A stretch of 24,545 nucleotides of DNA from Bacteroidales bacterium (GTDB taxonomy: Bacteria; Bacteroidota; Bacteroidia; Bacteroidales; Dysgonomonadaceae), in assembly GCA_012518155.1 (NCBI GenBank), contig JAAYTC010000192.1, positions 1 to 24,545 on the forward strand, written 5' to 3'. The position numbers and the translations under genes are program-made. Of the stretch, positions 14,896-22,815 are shown piece after piece. Under the pieces are notes generated by a model, which had not been told where the DNA came from, did no database searches, and saw nothing but the letters and a program-made list of their open reading frames with translations. The stretch's first letter is position 1. The number at the start of each line of letters is the position of its first letter.

Positions 14896-16326
14896 TTATT
14901 CTTTGTGTTTTTGTATGAATTGCGAGGGAGTCATGTTGAATTCCTTCTTGAACGCTTTGGTAAAATAAGATCGACTTTCGATGCCCACGGCGTACATGGC
15001 CTGCTGAATATTCATATCGCTCTCAAGGAGAAACTTGCTCGCCCGTCTGAGCCGGTAGCTCAAGATGAACTCCACGACCGATTTGCCCGTGAGCGTCTTT
15101 ATTTTCGCGTAGAGCTTGCTTCGGCTCATCATCATTCGGGAGGCGATGGTGTTGACATCCAATTCAGTTCGATCCAGGAACTCATCGATTATATCGGATA
15201 CATCTTTCAAAAACTGATTGTCTTGCTTATTCACCGAAACGCTGGATATTTCCGCGAAATAGTTTTTAGCGTAATATTCTCTCAGCACCTCCTGCTGCTT
15301 GAAAATATTAGCGATCGAAGTTTTCAGGAGGGTTAAATCCACCGGCTTCTCGAAATAGAGGTCTGCTCCCGACTCGGTTCCCTCGAGCATGCTATCTACC
15401 CCCGATTTTGCCGTGAGTAGGATAAACGGAATGTGGGATGTTTCCACGTTCCGTTTTATGGCTTTGCAGAAAGCGATACCGTCCATCTCGGGCATCATGA
15501 TATCGCTCACGATCAGGTCTACATCATTGTCGCGCAGGTACTCGAGTGCCGGCTTCCCGTTGTCGAAATCAATCACTTTATACTTCGCCTCCAACGAGGC
15601 CCTGATAATCGTTCTCAAATCGACGTTATCTTCCGCCAACAAGATGGTTTTTTCCTTGATGTTTTGTTGGTTAGCAAGATCGTTCGCGATCACCGTTTTA
15701 TAACTGCTATCGGGATAAGTTTGATCGCTCTCTGTCCCTGATTCGGTTTCAAAAGACAGATCCTCGGTTGTCTGGATTTCCCCGTGGAGGTAATGATCAG
15801 CCGAAATAGGGAATTTAACCACGAAATCACTTCCCGCACCTCGTTCGCTATAGATCGATATGCTGCCTTTGTGTAGCAATACAAAGTTTTTCACTAAAGC
15901 CAGTCCAATGCCCGTCCCCAAGTGATTCTGTTGATTTTTTGATTCCACTTGATAGAACCGATCGAACACCTTCGAAATCGATTGCTCTGAAATTCCAACT
16001 CCCGTGTCGCTTACAATAATTGAAACAGTTTCGTGATCTTCCAGAAGCTCTTCTCCCACGCTATAGGAGTAGTTATATTTCGATTTGAACGCTTTTACTC
16101 CTGCCTTGATGCTTATTGCATCTCCTTTACGGGTATACTTGAAGGAGTTAATCAGGAGGTTCATAACGATTTTTTCCATGACTTTTTTGTCGAAAGGAAC
16201 ATCTGACAATGCTTCTTCGTCCGTCACGATTTGGTAGTTAATCTCTTTATGGTTGGCATACTCCATGAAATCCCCCGCGATGGCCTGTATGTACGGGTTG
16301 GACCAAATTGCTCGTCCAACCGTCAC
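14896..16326 (-). CDS. Hybrid two-component system (HTCS) regulator, C-terminal remnant
   Basis: HTCS proteins fuse a periplasmic glycan sensor, histidine kinase, receiver and AraC-type DNA-binding domain and control polysaccharide utilisation loci. Here only the C-terminal 465 or so residues remain: an HATPase_c domain (N-box MNLLINSFKYT, G1 DTGVGIS, G2 GTGIGLALV), a receiver with the phospho-acceptor in LIVSDIMMPEMDG and the K of LYFEKP, and a terminal AraC/HTH_18 domain with the YRLRRASKFLLE and VGIESRSYFTKAFKKEF helices. Full-length relatives have about 1300-1400 residues; the sensor, membrane helix and HisKA domain with the phospho-histidine are missing. Family-like sequence begins near 16293; the first 10 or so codons from the GTG at 16326 are antisense to the SusD remnant. 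Non-functional as a sensor if real. Confidence 0.88.
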   Translation of the reverse strand: MTVGRAIWSNPYIQAIAGDFMEYANHKEINYQIVTDEEALSDVPFDKKVMEKIVMNLLINSFKYTRKGDAISIKAGVKAFKSKYNYSYSVGEELLEDHETVSIIVSDTGVGISEQSISKVFDRFYQVESKNQQNHLGTGIGLALVKNFVLLHKGSISIYSERGAGSDFVVKFPISADHYLHGEIQTTEDLSFETESGTESDQTYPDSSYKTVIANDLANQQNIKEKTILLAEDNVDLRTIIRASLEAKYKVIDFDNGKPALEYLRDNDVDLIVSDIMMPEMDGIAFCKAIKRNVETSHIPFILLTAKSGVDSMLEGTESGADLYFEKPVDLTLLKTSIANIFKQQEVLREYYAKNYFAEISSVSVNKQDNQFLKDVSDIIDEFLDRTELDVNTIASRMMMSRSKLYAKIKTLTGKSVVEFILSYRLRRASKFLLESDMNIQQAMYAVGIESRSYFTKAFKKEFNMTPSQFIQKHKE

Positions 16327-17605
16327 CGCCGCGTTGGCACTTCGCGCGAGATTATGGGTGTACGCTGCTTCCCCTCTTTTTAATGGCGGATACGAAGAAG
16401 CATTATCGGTGACTAACCATGATGGTACGCGACTCTTTCCCGATTATGACGCTAGCAAATGGGTAACGGCTAAAAATCATCTTGAAACGTTGCTTAACTG
16501 GGTAGAAGAAAAAGGGTATGCACTGCATAAAATATATGATGAAGATACCGGAAACATTAACCCACATGAATCCGTCTACAGGTTATTTCAAGACTTCACC
16601 GATGAAATCCTATGGGCAACAGGTGTTAATAATTTCCGTGCCGTTACCTTGGACATGGAGCCGCGTACCACCCCGAGAGACATTGCCTCAAGCAATTTTG
16701 GAAACGTGGGACTTTTTCAAGAAGGAGTGGATGAATTCTTTATGGACAACGGGCTCCTAATCACCGATCCCGGTTCCGGATATACCGAAGCAGGTTTTTC
16801 AAGAGTGAGGAACTATACGCGTATGGATCCAAACGAAGAGAAATACGACGAACATATCAGCAATATGTATGCAAATAGGGAGCCTCGTTTTTACCAAGCG
16901 GTTACGTACGAGGGTAGGAGCTGGTACCAGGACTTGACGACGAATAAGCTTGGCAGCAATTATCGTGTGTTCTTTAGCCGAGGTGGAGGTGCCGATAATA
17001 CATCGCAGGAAAATCCACGTACCGGCTATATGTTGAATAAGTTTAAAAACAGGAGTTTACTAAATCAGGGAACGAATATCCGAACCTGGGGACGCCCATG
17101 GATTTTGTTCCGCTTGGGTGACTTTTACCTGTACTACGCTGAAGTGTTAAACGAGATAAATCCAAGCGATCCGTTGATCATTGAATATTTGGATAAAATC
17201 AGGGAGCGTGCAGGTATTCCCGGATACCAGGAGCTCGCGGCGCAAGGCGTTAAGAATATTATTGGAAACCAGGAACTTCAACGCGAAGCAATTCACCAAG
17301 AAAGAAGAGTAGAGATGTTCGCCGAAGGTAACCGCTATTTCGATATTCGTAGGTGGATGACAGCCGATGATCCGGACAGCCCTGACCAACAGCTGGTGTT
17401 CACGGGAATGAACATGAATGTTCCTGCCGCGAACTGGGATTCTGCTGGAAGATTTGAAAGTTATATCGATAACTATGGCCCCGGCAGTTATTACGAAAGA
17501 GTGGTGATCGAGAACAGGGCCTGGAGAAGAGCGATGCTCTTTTATCCGGTTCCCTATAACGAGATTCAAAAGAGTGAGCTCTTGGTACAAAGCCCACTAT
17601 GGTAA
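16253..17605 (+). CDS. SusD/RagB family glycan-binding lipoprotein, 5'-truncated remnant
   Basis: SusD proteins are surface lipoproteins that cap a SusC transporter and bind glycans. From about 16307 the reading frame matches the family: RPTVTAALALRARLWVYAASPLFNGG, SKWVTAKNHLETLL, the RPWILFRLGDFYLYYAEVLNE segment, ERRVEMFAEGNRYFDIRRW, and the closing FYPVPYNEIQKSELLVQSPLW. About 200 N-terminal residues, including the lipobox and first TPR units, are missing, and there is no SusC upstream. The first 18 or so residues from the ATG at 16253 are antisense of the HTCS and not SusD-like, so this start is not genuine. Without a signal peptide the product could not reach the surface. It is followed by the M60 peptidase, a likely original operon partner. 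Confidence 0.88.
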   Translation: MAYSMKSPAMACMYGLDQIARPTVTAALALRARLWVYAASPLFNGGYEEALSVTNHDGTRLFPDYDASKWVTAKNHLETLLNWVEEKGYALHKIYDEDTGNINPHESVYRLFQDFTDEILWATGVNNFRAVTLDMEPRTTPRDIASSNFGNVGLFQEGVDEFFMDNGLLITDPGSGYTEAGFSRVRNYTRMDPNEEKYDEHISNMYANREPRFYQAVTYEGRSWYQDLTTNKLGSNYRVFFSRGGGADNTSQENPRTGYMLNKFKNRSLLNQGTNIRTWGRPWILFRLGDFYLYYAEVLNEINPSDPLIIEYLDKIRERAGIPGYQELAAQGVKNIIGNQELQREAIHQERRVEMFAEGNRYFDIRRWMTADDPDSPDQQLVFTGMNMNVPAANWDSAGRFESYIDNYGPGSYYERVVIENRAWRRAMLFYPVPYNEIQKSELLVQSPLW

Positions 17606-17619
17606 TACACGCTAAATGC

Positions 17620-17636
17620 TTGTATAATGTATACAA
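17620..17636. promoter_or_regulatory. Short perfect palindrome after the SusD stop
   Basis: TTGTATA (17620-17626) and TATACAA (17630-17636) form a perfect 7-base inverted repeat around ATG. It lies 14 bases after the SusD stop. With no T-run it is not a convincing terminator; an operator or weak mRNA 3' hairpin is possible. Confidence 0.3.
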
Positions 17637-17667
17637 TACAGAGCTTCAAATAATAAATTAATATTTC

Positions 17668-17736
17668 GGTAAATCACTCGAAAATAGAAGCAAAACAATA
17701 AAATTTGTTGGCAACTATCCTTTCGAGTGATTTGCC
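17668..17736 (+). repeat. Long inverted repeat / hairpin directly upstream of the M60 peptidase start
   Basis: GGTAAATCACTCGAAA (17668-17683) pairs with TTTCGAGTGATTTGCC (17721-17736): fifteen Watson-Crick pairs and one G-U pair. Inside the 37-base loop the pairing can continue as ATAG (17684-17687) with CTAT (17715-17718), GC with GC, and AACAA (17694-17698) with TTGTT (17705-17709), giving one long interrupted stem. The right arm ends 10 bases before the ATG at 17747, and four T residues follow it. This could be a terminator for the SusD message, a leader attenuator or a structure limiting ribosome access. No target-site duplication or transposase suggests an insertion sequence. Confidence 0.75.
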
Positions 17737-17746
17737 TTTTCATGCT

Positions 17747-20086
17747 ATGAACCGAATGATATATATACTGAGTTTTTTATTGCTCTTTCTCAATTGTTCG
17801 AAAGAGAAAGATATAGAAATAGTCGAAAATGGCGACTCTTATTTCAAGTTGTCCCAAGAATCCAATGCTACGCTGGAAGTTCCTTATCGGGGAGGAACAT
17901 ATACTTTGTTCTATGAAACCAATATCGAAGAAACCTTGTATAGCAGGGTAACTGCTTCGGTGGAAGGAGGAGCCGGATCCTGGTGTAAGGCTTCTGTAGA
18001 TAGGGATAGTAAAAATGTGAAAATTGAGGTCGCGTACAACGAAAACAGTTCGCCCCGGGAGGCAACTATCTTGCTCAAGATCGAAGAGTTTACGGTGCCT
18101 ATCGAAATAATTCAACAGGAGTTCATTTCAACCGAGATTGGTGAGAAATGGGAGAAAGTCGAGATTCTTTCCGGGTGGGCTCCCGATTACATCACCGAAG
18201 ATAATAAAATAGAAAAAGCATTCGACGGAGATGTAACTACCTATTTTAACTCGAAAGCGGGTGAAGTGCAGTATCCCTATGAAGTGAAATTCACGTTAAA
18301 TACTACACGAAGCGTTACCCACTTGATATATTATCCACGAAGAGATAGTGGGACTCGCTGGGGGCAATTTGGAGAATTTGAGGTGTGGTATAATACATCA
18401 ACCAATTCTGACTTCGTGAAGGCGGGCAGCTTCGATTTTAAAGAAGAGCTGAACGATCCGAGTACCGCGTGGTTCGAAACACCCATCGATAGCCCTAATG
18501 AAATACTTATTAAGGTACTTTCAGGATACAACAACCGGGTATCTATCGGGGAGATCGAATTCTATTCGGAATCGGGAAATTCGTTTGATTATTCCAGTAT
18601 CTTTAACGATAAGGCATGCTCAGAATTGAGGCCGGATGTGACGATGCAAGATATTGAGGCTATTCCCGAGCCTTTCTACAAAGATCTCGCTCAACGAATT
18701 TTTGCAGGCACGTATGATTCGGAATTCCGTGTTCAAAAATATCGTCCTTACCAGCATCCTAACTTTGCAGCCGCGGAATTAAAAACGGGCAAGTATAGCC
18801 TGCGTGATAATGCTACAGGGATGTTTTATGATAATTTCGATGAAAACTTAATCGTATTCGTTGATGATCTAAACGAACAGAGTATTAGCCTGAATATTAT
18901 TGATTTTCAGGAAAGTGCAAACGAGGGGGTTAGCTACCCGTTAAACGAAGGGGTGAATGTGCTTAAGCCTTCAAAAAAGGGACTTATCTATATTCTCTAT
19001 CACGTGGACGATCCGTTGCCACTGAATCCTTCCTCCGACAGTGATAAGCGAGATATCGATAAAAGAGCCGTAAAGGTTCATATCGCCTCTGGAAGAGTAA
19101 ACGGTTATTTTGATATACGGAAACACGATAATAACGATTGGAAAAGTATTCGAGACAATGCATCAGCAGCAGAGATTGATGTCCTTGGCTTGCATTCGCA
19201 CGTGGTCTGGAACGTGAAGGATTACCAAGATTACGATACCGATATCGTGTTAATGACCAATTATATCGACAACCTCGTAAAGCAACAACATGAGTTCATG
19301 GGATTATATCACTATAATCGCTCCTTTAAAAACAGGCATTTTATCCGGGTGGATTATCATGTTCCGGCCGCGTATGCTACGGATTACAGAACCGTGTATA
19401 AAAACACGCTTTACAAAGAGGTGTTTTGCTCGGAAGATGGTTTTAGAAGACGGTTATGGGTGTTAGGACACGAGGTGGGTCACGTGAATCAAACACGCCC
19501 CGGTTTAAAATGGCATGGAACCACCGAGGTTACAAACAACATCTACGCGCTCTATAACCAGAAGATGGTTCACGGTGAGGCCAGGCGGTTAACCACGGGT
19601 GAAGGAAGACAAGGTTATAGCTCGGGCAACGATGGATATGACGTTGCTTTTGAACGGATCATAGATGCAAAGCGTGACTGGTATGTAGGAGGGGATAACT
19701 TTTCATCGAACTATATACCAAGGTTGGCACCATTCTGGCAACTGTACCTCTACCTGGTTCAAATAGAGAAGCAAGAGCATTTTTATCACGACCTTTTCGA
19801 GTATTTCAGAACCCACGCCAGTCCAAGCGACGAGGGAGAAAGACAACTCGATTTCGTAAGGCAGGTGTGCCATGTAAGCCAGTTGAACCTACTGGGTTTT
19901 TTTGAAAAATGGGGCTTCTTAACGCCGATCAATCTCGATATTAATGATTACGGTGTCAGGCGGATTCGTATCACTGAAAGTCAGATAGCCAACTTGAAGA
20001 GCGAGATTATTAGTAAAGGGTATGAAGAGCCCGCCATTAATGTTCATGAGTTGACGGATACGAACTACAAACAGTTTATAAAGTAG
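17747..20086 (+). CDS. M60 (enhancin-like/mucinase) metallopeptidase lipoprotein with BACON and F5/8C domains
   Basis: From ATG 17747 this is a 779-residue lipoprotein: signal peptide with lipobox LFLNC giving a lipidated C17, then a BACON-like domain (about 25-103, with the GSWCKA and PREATILL phrases), then an F5/8 type C (discoidin) carbohydrate-binding domain (about 110-275, KAFDGDVTTYFNSK and VSIGEIEFYS), then the M60 catalytic domain. Zinc ligands are H575-E576-V-G-H579, with E594 in TTEVTNNIY 15 residues after H579, fitting HExxHx(8,28)E of M60/PF13402. Relatives such as BT4244 cleave O-glycosylated mucin-type glycoproteins. I reject the TTG at 17705 as start, since it would add residues before the signal peptide and lies inside a hairpin. 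Probably once co-operonic with SusD. Confidence 0.9.
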   Translation: MNRMIYILSFLLLFLNCSKEKDIEIVENGDSYFKLSQESNATLEVPYRGGTYTLFYETNIEETLYSRVTASVEGGAGSWCKASVDRDSKNVKIEVAYNENSSPREATILLKIEEFTVPIEIIQQEFISTEIGEKWEKVEILSGWAPDYITEDNKIEKAFDGDVTTYFNSKAGEVQYPYEVKFTLNTTRSVTHLIYYPRRDSGTRWGQFGEFEVWYNTSTNSDFVKAGSFDFKEELNDPSTAWFETPIDSPNEILIKVLSGYNNRVSIGEIEFYSESGNSFDYSSIFNDKACSELRPDVTMQDIEAIPEPFYKDLAQRIFAGTYDSEFRVQKYRPYQHPNFAAAELKTGKYSLRDNATGMFYDNFDENLIVFVDDLNEQSISLNIIDFQESANEGVSYPLNEGVNVLKPSKKGLIYILYHVDDPLPLNPSSDSDKRDIDKRAVKVHIASGRVNGYFDIRKHDNNDWKSIRDNASAAEIDVLGLHSHVVWNVKDYQDYDTDIVLMTNYIDNLVKQQHEFMGLYHYNRSFKNRHFIRVDYHVPAAYATDYRTVYKNTLYKEVFCSEDGFRRRLWVLGHEVGHVNQTRPGLKWHGTTEVTNNIYALYNQKMVHGEARRLTTGEGRQGYSSGNDGYDVAFERIIDAKRDWYVGGDNFSSNYIPRLAPFWQLYLYLVQIEKQEHFYHDLFEYFRTHASPSDEGERQLDFVRQVCHVSQLNLLGFFEKWGFLTPINLDINDYGVRRIRITESQIANLKSEIISKGYEEPAINVHELTDTNYKQFIK

Positions 20087-20096
20087 GTATCCTCCT

Positions 20097-21164
20097 TTAT
20101 CGCGTGTACCATTGATACATCTTTTCGACCCCTTTGTCGATTTCAATGGTGTGACGCCACCCCAAGCTATTTAACTTGGTTACATCGGTGAGTTTTCTTA
20201 GGGTGCCATCCGGTTTGGTACTATCGAATAGAATCTCCCCGGTGTAACCGGTTATTTCTTTTATCATCAGGGCTAAATCGTGAATACTAATCTCTTTGCC
20301 CGTTCCTATGTTAATATGACAATTTCGGACTTCGGTTTTTCCTTTCGAGAGTTGTGAGAAATCCACGTTCTCCATGATAAATACGCACGCGTCGGCCATA
20401 TCCTCGCTCCATAAGAACTCCCGCATCGGCTTGCCGGTGCCCCATAGCTCAACACCCCGATCCGAAACACCATATTTTGTTAATATCTCTTCCACGCGCG
20501 ATCGAGGAGCATCACCCGAGACTCCTTCTATTGGACGCTTCTCCAAATCTTTTTGTATTGCCTCCCAATCGTTGCTCATCCATGCTTTTGCTAGATGAAT
20601 CTTACGAAGTATCGCGGGAAGAACATGGCTCTTTTCAAGATCGAAATTGTCATTCGGGCCGTAGAGGTTGGTAGGCATCACCGCGATGTAGTTGGTGCCG
20701 TATTGAAGATTAAAGCTCTCGCACATTTTCAACCCGGCAATCTTCGCGATGGCGTAAGGCTCGTTGGTGTATTCCAAGGGCCCCGTGAGCAAGGAATCCT
20801 CCGCCATTGGTTGAGGAGCCTCCCGAGGGTAAATGCAGGTACTGCCCAAGAAAAGTAGTTTCTTCACGTTGTTGTGGAAGCTCTCGCCAATCACGTTGTT
20901 CTGGATCTGCAGGTTGCGATAAATAAAGTCGGCTCGATACGTGTTGTTCGCCACGATACCCCCCACGTGCGCCGCCGCGAGAATCACGTGATCGGGCTTC
21001 TCTTCTTCAAAGAAATTCCTTACGGCAGCTGCATCCATGAGGTCCAACTCTTGGCGAGTTTTACCCACGAGGCGAGTGTACCCCTTCGAACGAAGATTAT
21101 TCCATATGGCGGAACCCACCAGCCCACGATGGCCGGCTACATATATCTTACTGTTTTTATGCAT
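20097..21164 (-). CDS. fcl: GDP-L-fucose synthase
   Basis: Fcl (WcaG) is the NADPH-dependent epimerase/reductase that converts GDP-4-keto-6-deoxymannose, made by Gmd, into GDP-L-fucose. The 355-residue length is typical of the Bacteroidales form. Motifs visible are YVAGHRGLVGSAI (nucleotide binding), ILAAAHVGGIVANN, the catalytic S and C in LGSTCIYPREAPQP, Y-x-x-x-K in EPYAIAKIAG, NLYGPNDNFD and MREFLWSEDMADACVFIM. It is convergent with the M60 gene (10 bases between stop codons) and divergent from the Gfo/Idh/MocA gene. gmd lies 6.6 kb to the left, so the pathway genes flank the PUL remnant. Confidence 0.97.
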   Translation of the reverse strand: MHKNSKIYVAGHRGLVGSAIWNNLRSKGYTRLVGKTRQELDLMDAAAVRNFFEEEKPDHVILAAAHVGGIVANNTYRADFIYRNLQIQNNVIGESFHNNVKKLLFLGSTCIYPREAPQPMAEDSLLTGPLEYTNEPYAIAKIAGLKMCESFNLQYGTNYIAVMPTNLYGPNDNFDLEKSHVLPAILRKIHLAKAWMSNDWEAIQKDLEKRPIEGVSGDAPRSRVEEILTKYGVSDRGVELWGTGKPMREFLWSEDMADACVFIMENVDFSQLSKGKTEVRNCHINIGTGKEISIHDLALMIKEITGYTGEILFDSTKPDGTLRKLTDVTKLNSLGWRHTIEIDKGVEKMYQWYTR

Positions 21165-21220
21165 GATTTATCTTGTTAAACGATTTAAACATATTTCGAT
21201 TTCACAATCTCAAGCGGGTA

Positions 21221-21228
21221 CAAATATA
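21221..21228 (-). promoter_or_regulatory. Bacteroides-type -7 element (TATATTTG on the minus strand) for fcl
   Basis: On the minus strand this reads TATATTTG, matching TAnnTTTG, 56 bases before the fcl start. An ATTG about 22 bases further upstream (21251-21254) is a loose -33 match. The divergent gap 21165-21456 holds this and the element at 21324; I see no ORF or RNA gene in it. Confidence 0.4.
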
Positions 21229-21323
21229 ACATCAACTAACCAATTTCACCCAATCTCGATAGAACATAATTTCAGGGAATGGGTTCGAGAGTTTGACACA
21301 TGTAGCAAATCAGACAAAATGTG

Positions 21324-21331
21324 TATCTTTG
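21324..21331 (+). promoter_or_regulatory. Bacteroides-type -7 element (TATCTTTG) upstream of the Gfo/Idh/MocA gene
   Basis: TATCTTTG matches TAnnTTTG, 125 bases before the start at 21457. TTTGACA begins at 21292, but the 28-base gap between boxes is longer than usual. The long leader is AT-rich and shows no strong hairpin. Confidence 0.35.
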
Positions 21332-21456
21332 CAAAACGCACGCGATGCTAACCCTAATGAATTCTATACTGAACCCATTTTGCCGCTTTTCGCATCATTC
21401 AATGAGAACAAAGAACAATAAATAGTATTAAAAATAATTTCAAAAGCCATAATAAT

Positions 21457-22803
21457 ATGAACGTAAACAGAAGGGAATTTATCAAAAAAATGAGCGCGGG
21501 AGCAACAGGAATTGCCGTAAGCGGTTCATTAATGGGCATGCCGGCAAAAAGCTACAAACGAATCATCGGATCCAATGACCGTATTCAAGTTGCCATAGCC
21601 GGGCTTGGCCGCAGGTTAGGTGCTTTTTACGAACCCATAGCAGCAAAGAACGCGAATGTAGAATTGATGTATCTGTGCGATGTAATGGAAAAACAACGGG
21701 TAAGAGCCTTGCAGAACTTTTCCAAACATATCGACTATAAACCCAAACTGGAAAATGATATCCGTAAAGTACTCGATGATCCTAAAGTGGATGTATTGAT
21801 TAATGCTACCCCGGATCACTGGCATGCTCCGGGATCTATCATGGCAATGAAAAATGGGAAACATGTGTATCTGGAAAAGCCATGTAGCCACAACATGTTC
21901 GAAAACGAACTACTGGTGGAAGCTTCTAAAAAACTGAATAAAGTGGTGCAAATGGGCAATCAGCAACGTTCGTCTCACCATACCATCGAAATAATTCAGG
22001 AAATTCATCGTGGTGTCATCGGAACACCCTATAAAGCTCTGGCTTTTTACACCAACACCAGAGGCGAAGTGCCCTTGCAAAAAAAAGCGGCAGTACCCAA
22101 CGGCCTCGACTGGGAACTTTTCCAGGGTCCTGCCCCGCGTCGCGAATACACGTCGGAAACTTGGGATTATAACTGGCACTGGTATGGATGGGATTACGGC
22201 ACCGCCGAAACGGGAAACAATGCCACCCATGAACTGGATATTGCACGTTGGGCGTTAGGCGTTAACTTTCCCCTCCGGGTAGATGTAGAAGCGGCCAAAC
22301 GCCATTTTGTCCACGATGGTTGGGAAATGTACGACACCATGGATGCGACCTTTCGTTTCTCCGGGGACAAAATAATCCTGTGGGATGGCAAAAGCCGTAA
22401 CGGGTATGATACGTATGGAGGTGGGAGAGGAACAATCATTTATGGAAGCGAAGGATCGGTGTTTATCGACCGGAACAAGTATCATCTGTTTGACAGGAAC
22501 GGAAAACTGGTGAAAGACAACCAGTCGTCCGCGAACGAGGCGGGAACAGCTTTAGGAGGAGGTGGTGACATGACTACCGGGCACGTGATCAATTTCTTTG
22601 AAGCGATCAGGGGCAAAGAGAAGCTCACCGCTCCCATCGATGATGCCAGTATCAGCATGGCCATGGTGCACTATTCAAACATAGCATACCGCATTGGGAA
22701 AGGATTTGATATTGATGATAAAACAGGCAGAATGTACGACCGCGATGCGATGAGGCTATGGAGCCGCGATTATGAACCCGGATGGGAGCCATCAATACAT
22801 TGA
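21457..22803 (+). CDS. Gfo/Idh/MocA family oxidoreductase with Tat-type signal
   Basis: This 448-residue NAD(P)-dependent oxidoreductase starts with NRREFIKKM, a twin-arginine motif, followed by a small-residue stretch (AGATGIAVSGSLMGM), so it should be exported folded with its cofactor. Next comes the Rossmann dinucleotide-binding strand VAIAGLGRRLGAFY (about 45-58), INATPDHWHAP, and the E-K-P motif with its catalytic lysine in VYLEKPCSHN (about 138-147). The C-terminal domain carries YNWHWYGWDYGTAETGNNATHELD, typical of secreted Bacteroidetes members that act on sugars or glycosides. No sugar-specific signature tells the substrate. The recG start lies 12 bases after the stop. Confidence 0.9.
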   Translation: MNVNRREFIKKMSAGATGIAVSGSLMGMPAKSYKRIIGSNDRIQVAIAGLGRRLGAFYEPIAAKNANVELMYLCDVMEKQRVRALQNFSKHIDYKPKLENDIRKVLDDPKVDVLINATPDHWHAPGSIMAMKNGKHVYLEKPCSHNMFENELLVEASKKLNKVVQMGNQQRSSHHTIEIIQEIHRGVIGTPYKALAFYTNTRGEVPLQKKAAVPNGLDWELFQGPAPRREYTSETWDYNWHWYGWDYGTAETGNNATHELDIARWALGVNFPLRVDVEAAKRHFVHDGWEMYDTMDATFRFSGDKIILWDGKSRNGYDTYGGGRGTIIYGSEGSVFIDRNKYHLFDRNGKLVKDNQSSANEAGTALGGGGDMTTGHVINFFEAIRGKEKLTAPIDDASISMAMVHYSNIAYRIGKGFDIDDKTGRMYDRDAMRLWSRDYEPGWEPSIH

Positions 22804-22815
22804 AGCTACATCCTG

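Noticed and set aside
16253..16306. ATG at 16253 as the genuine start of the SusD gene
   Set aside because: These codons are antisense to the HTCS kinase domain and do not resemble SusD or a lipoprotein signal; the frame is open by chance.
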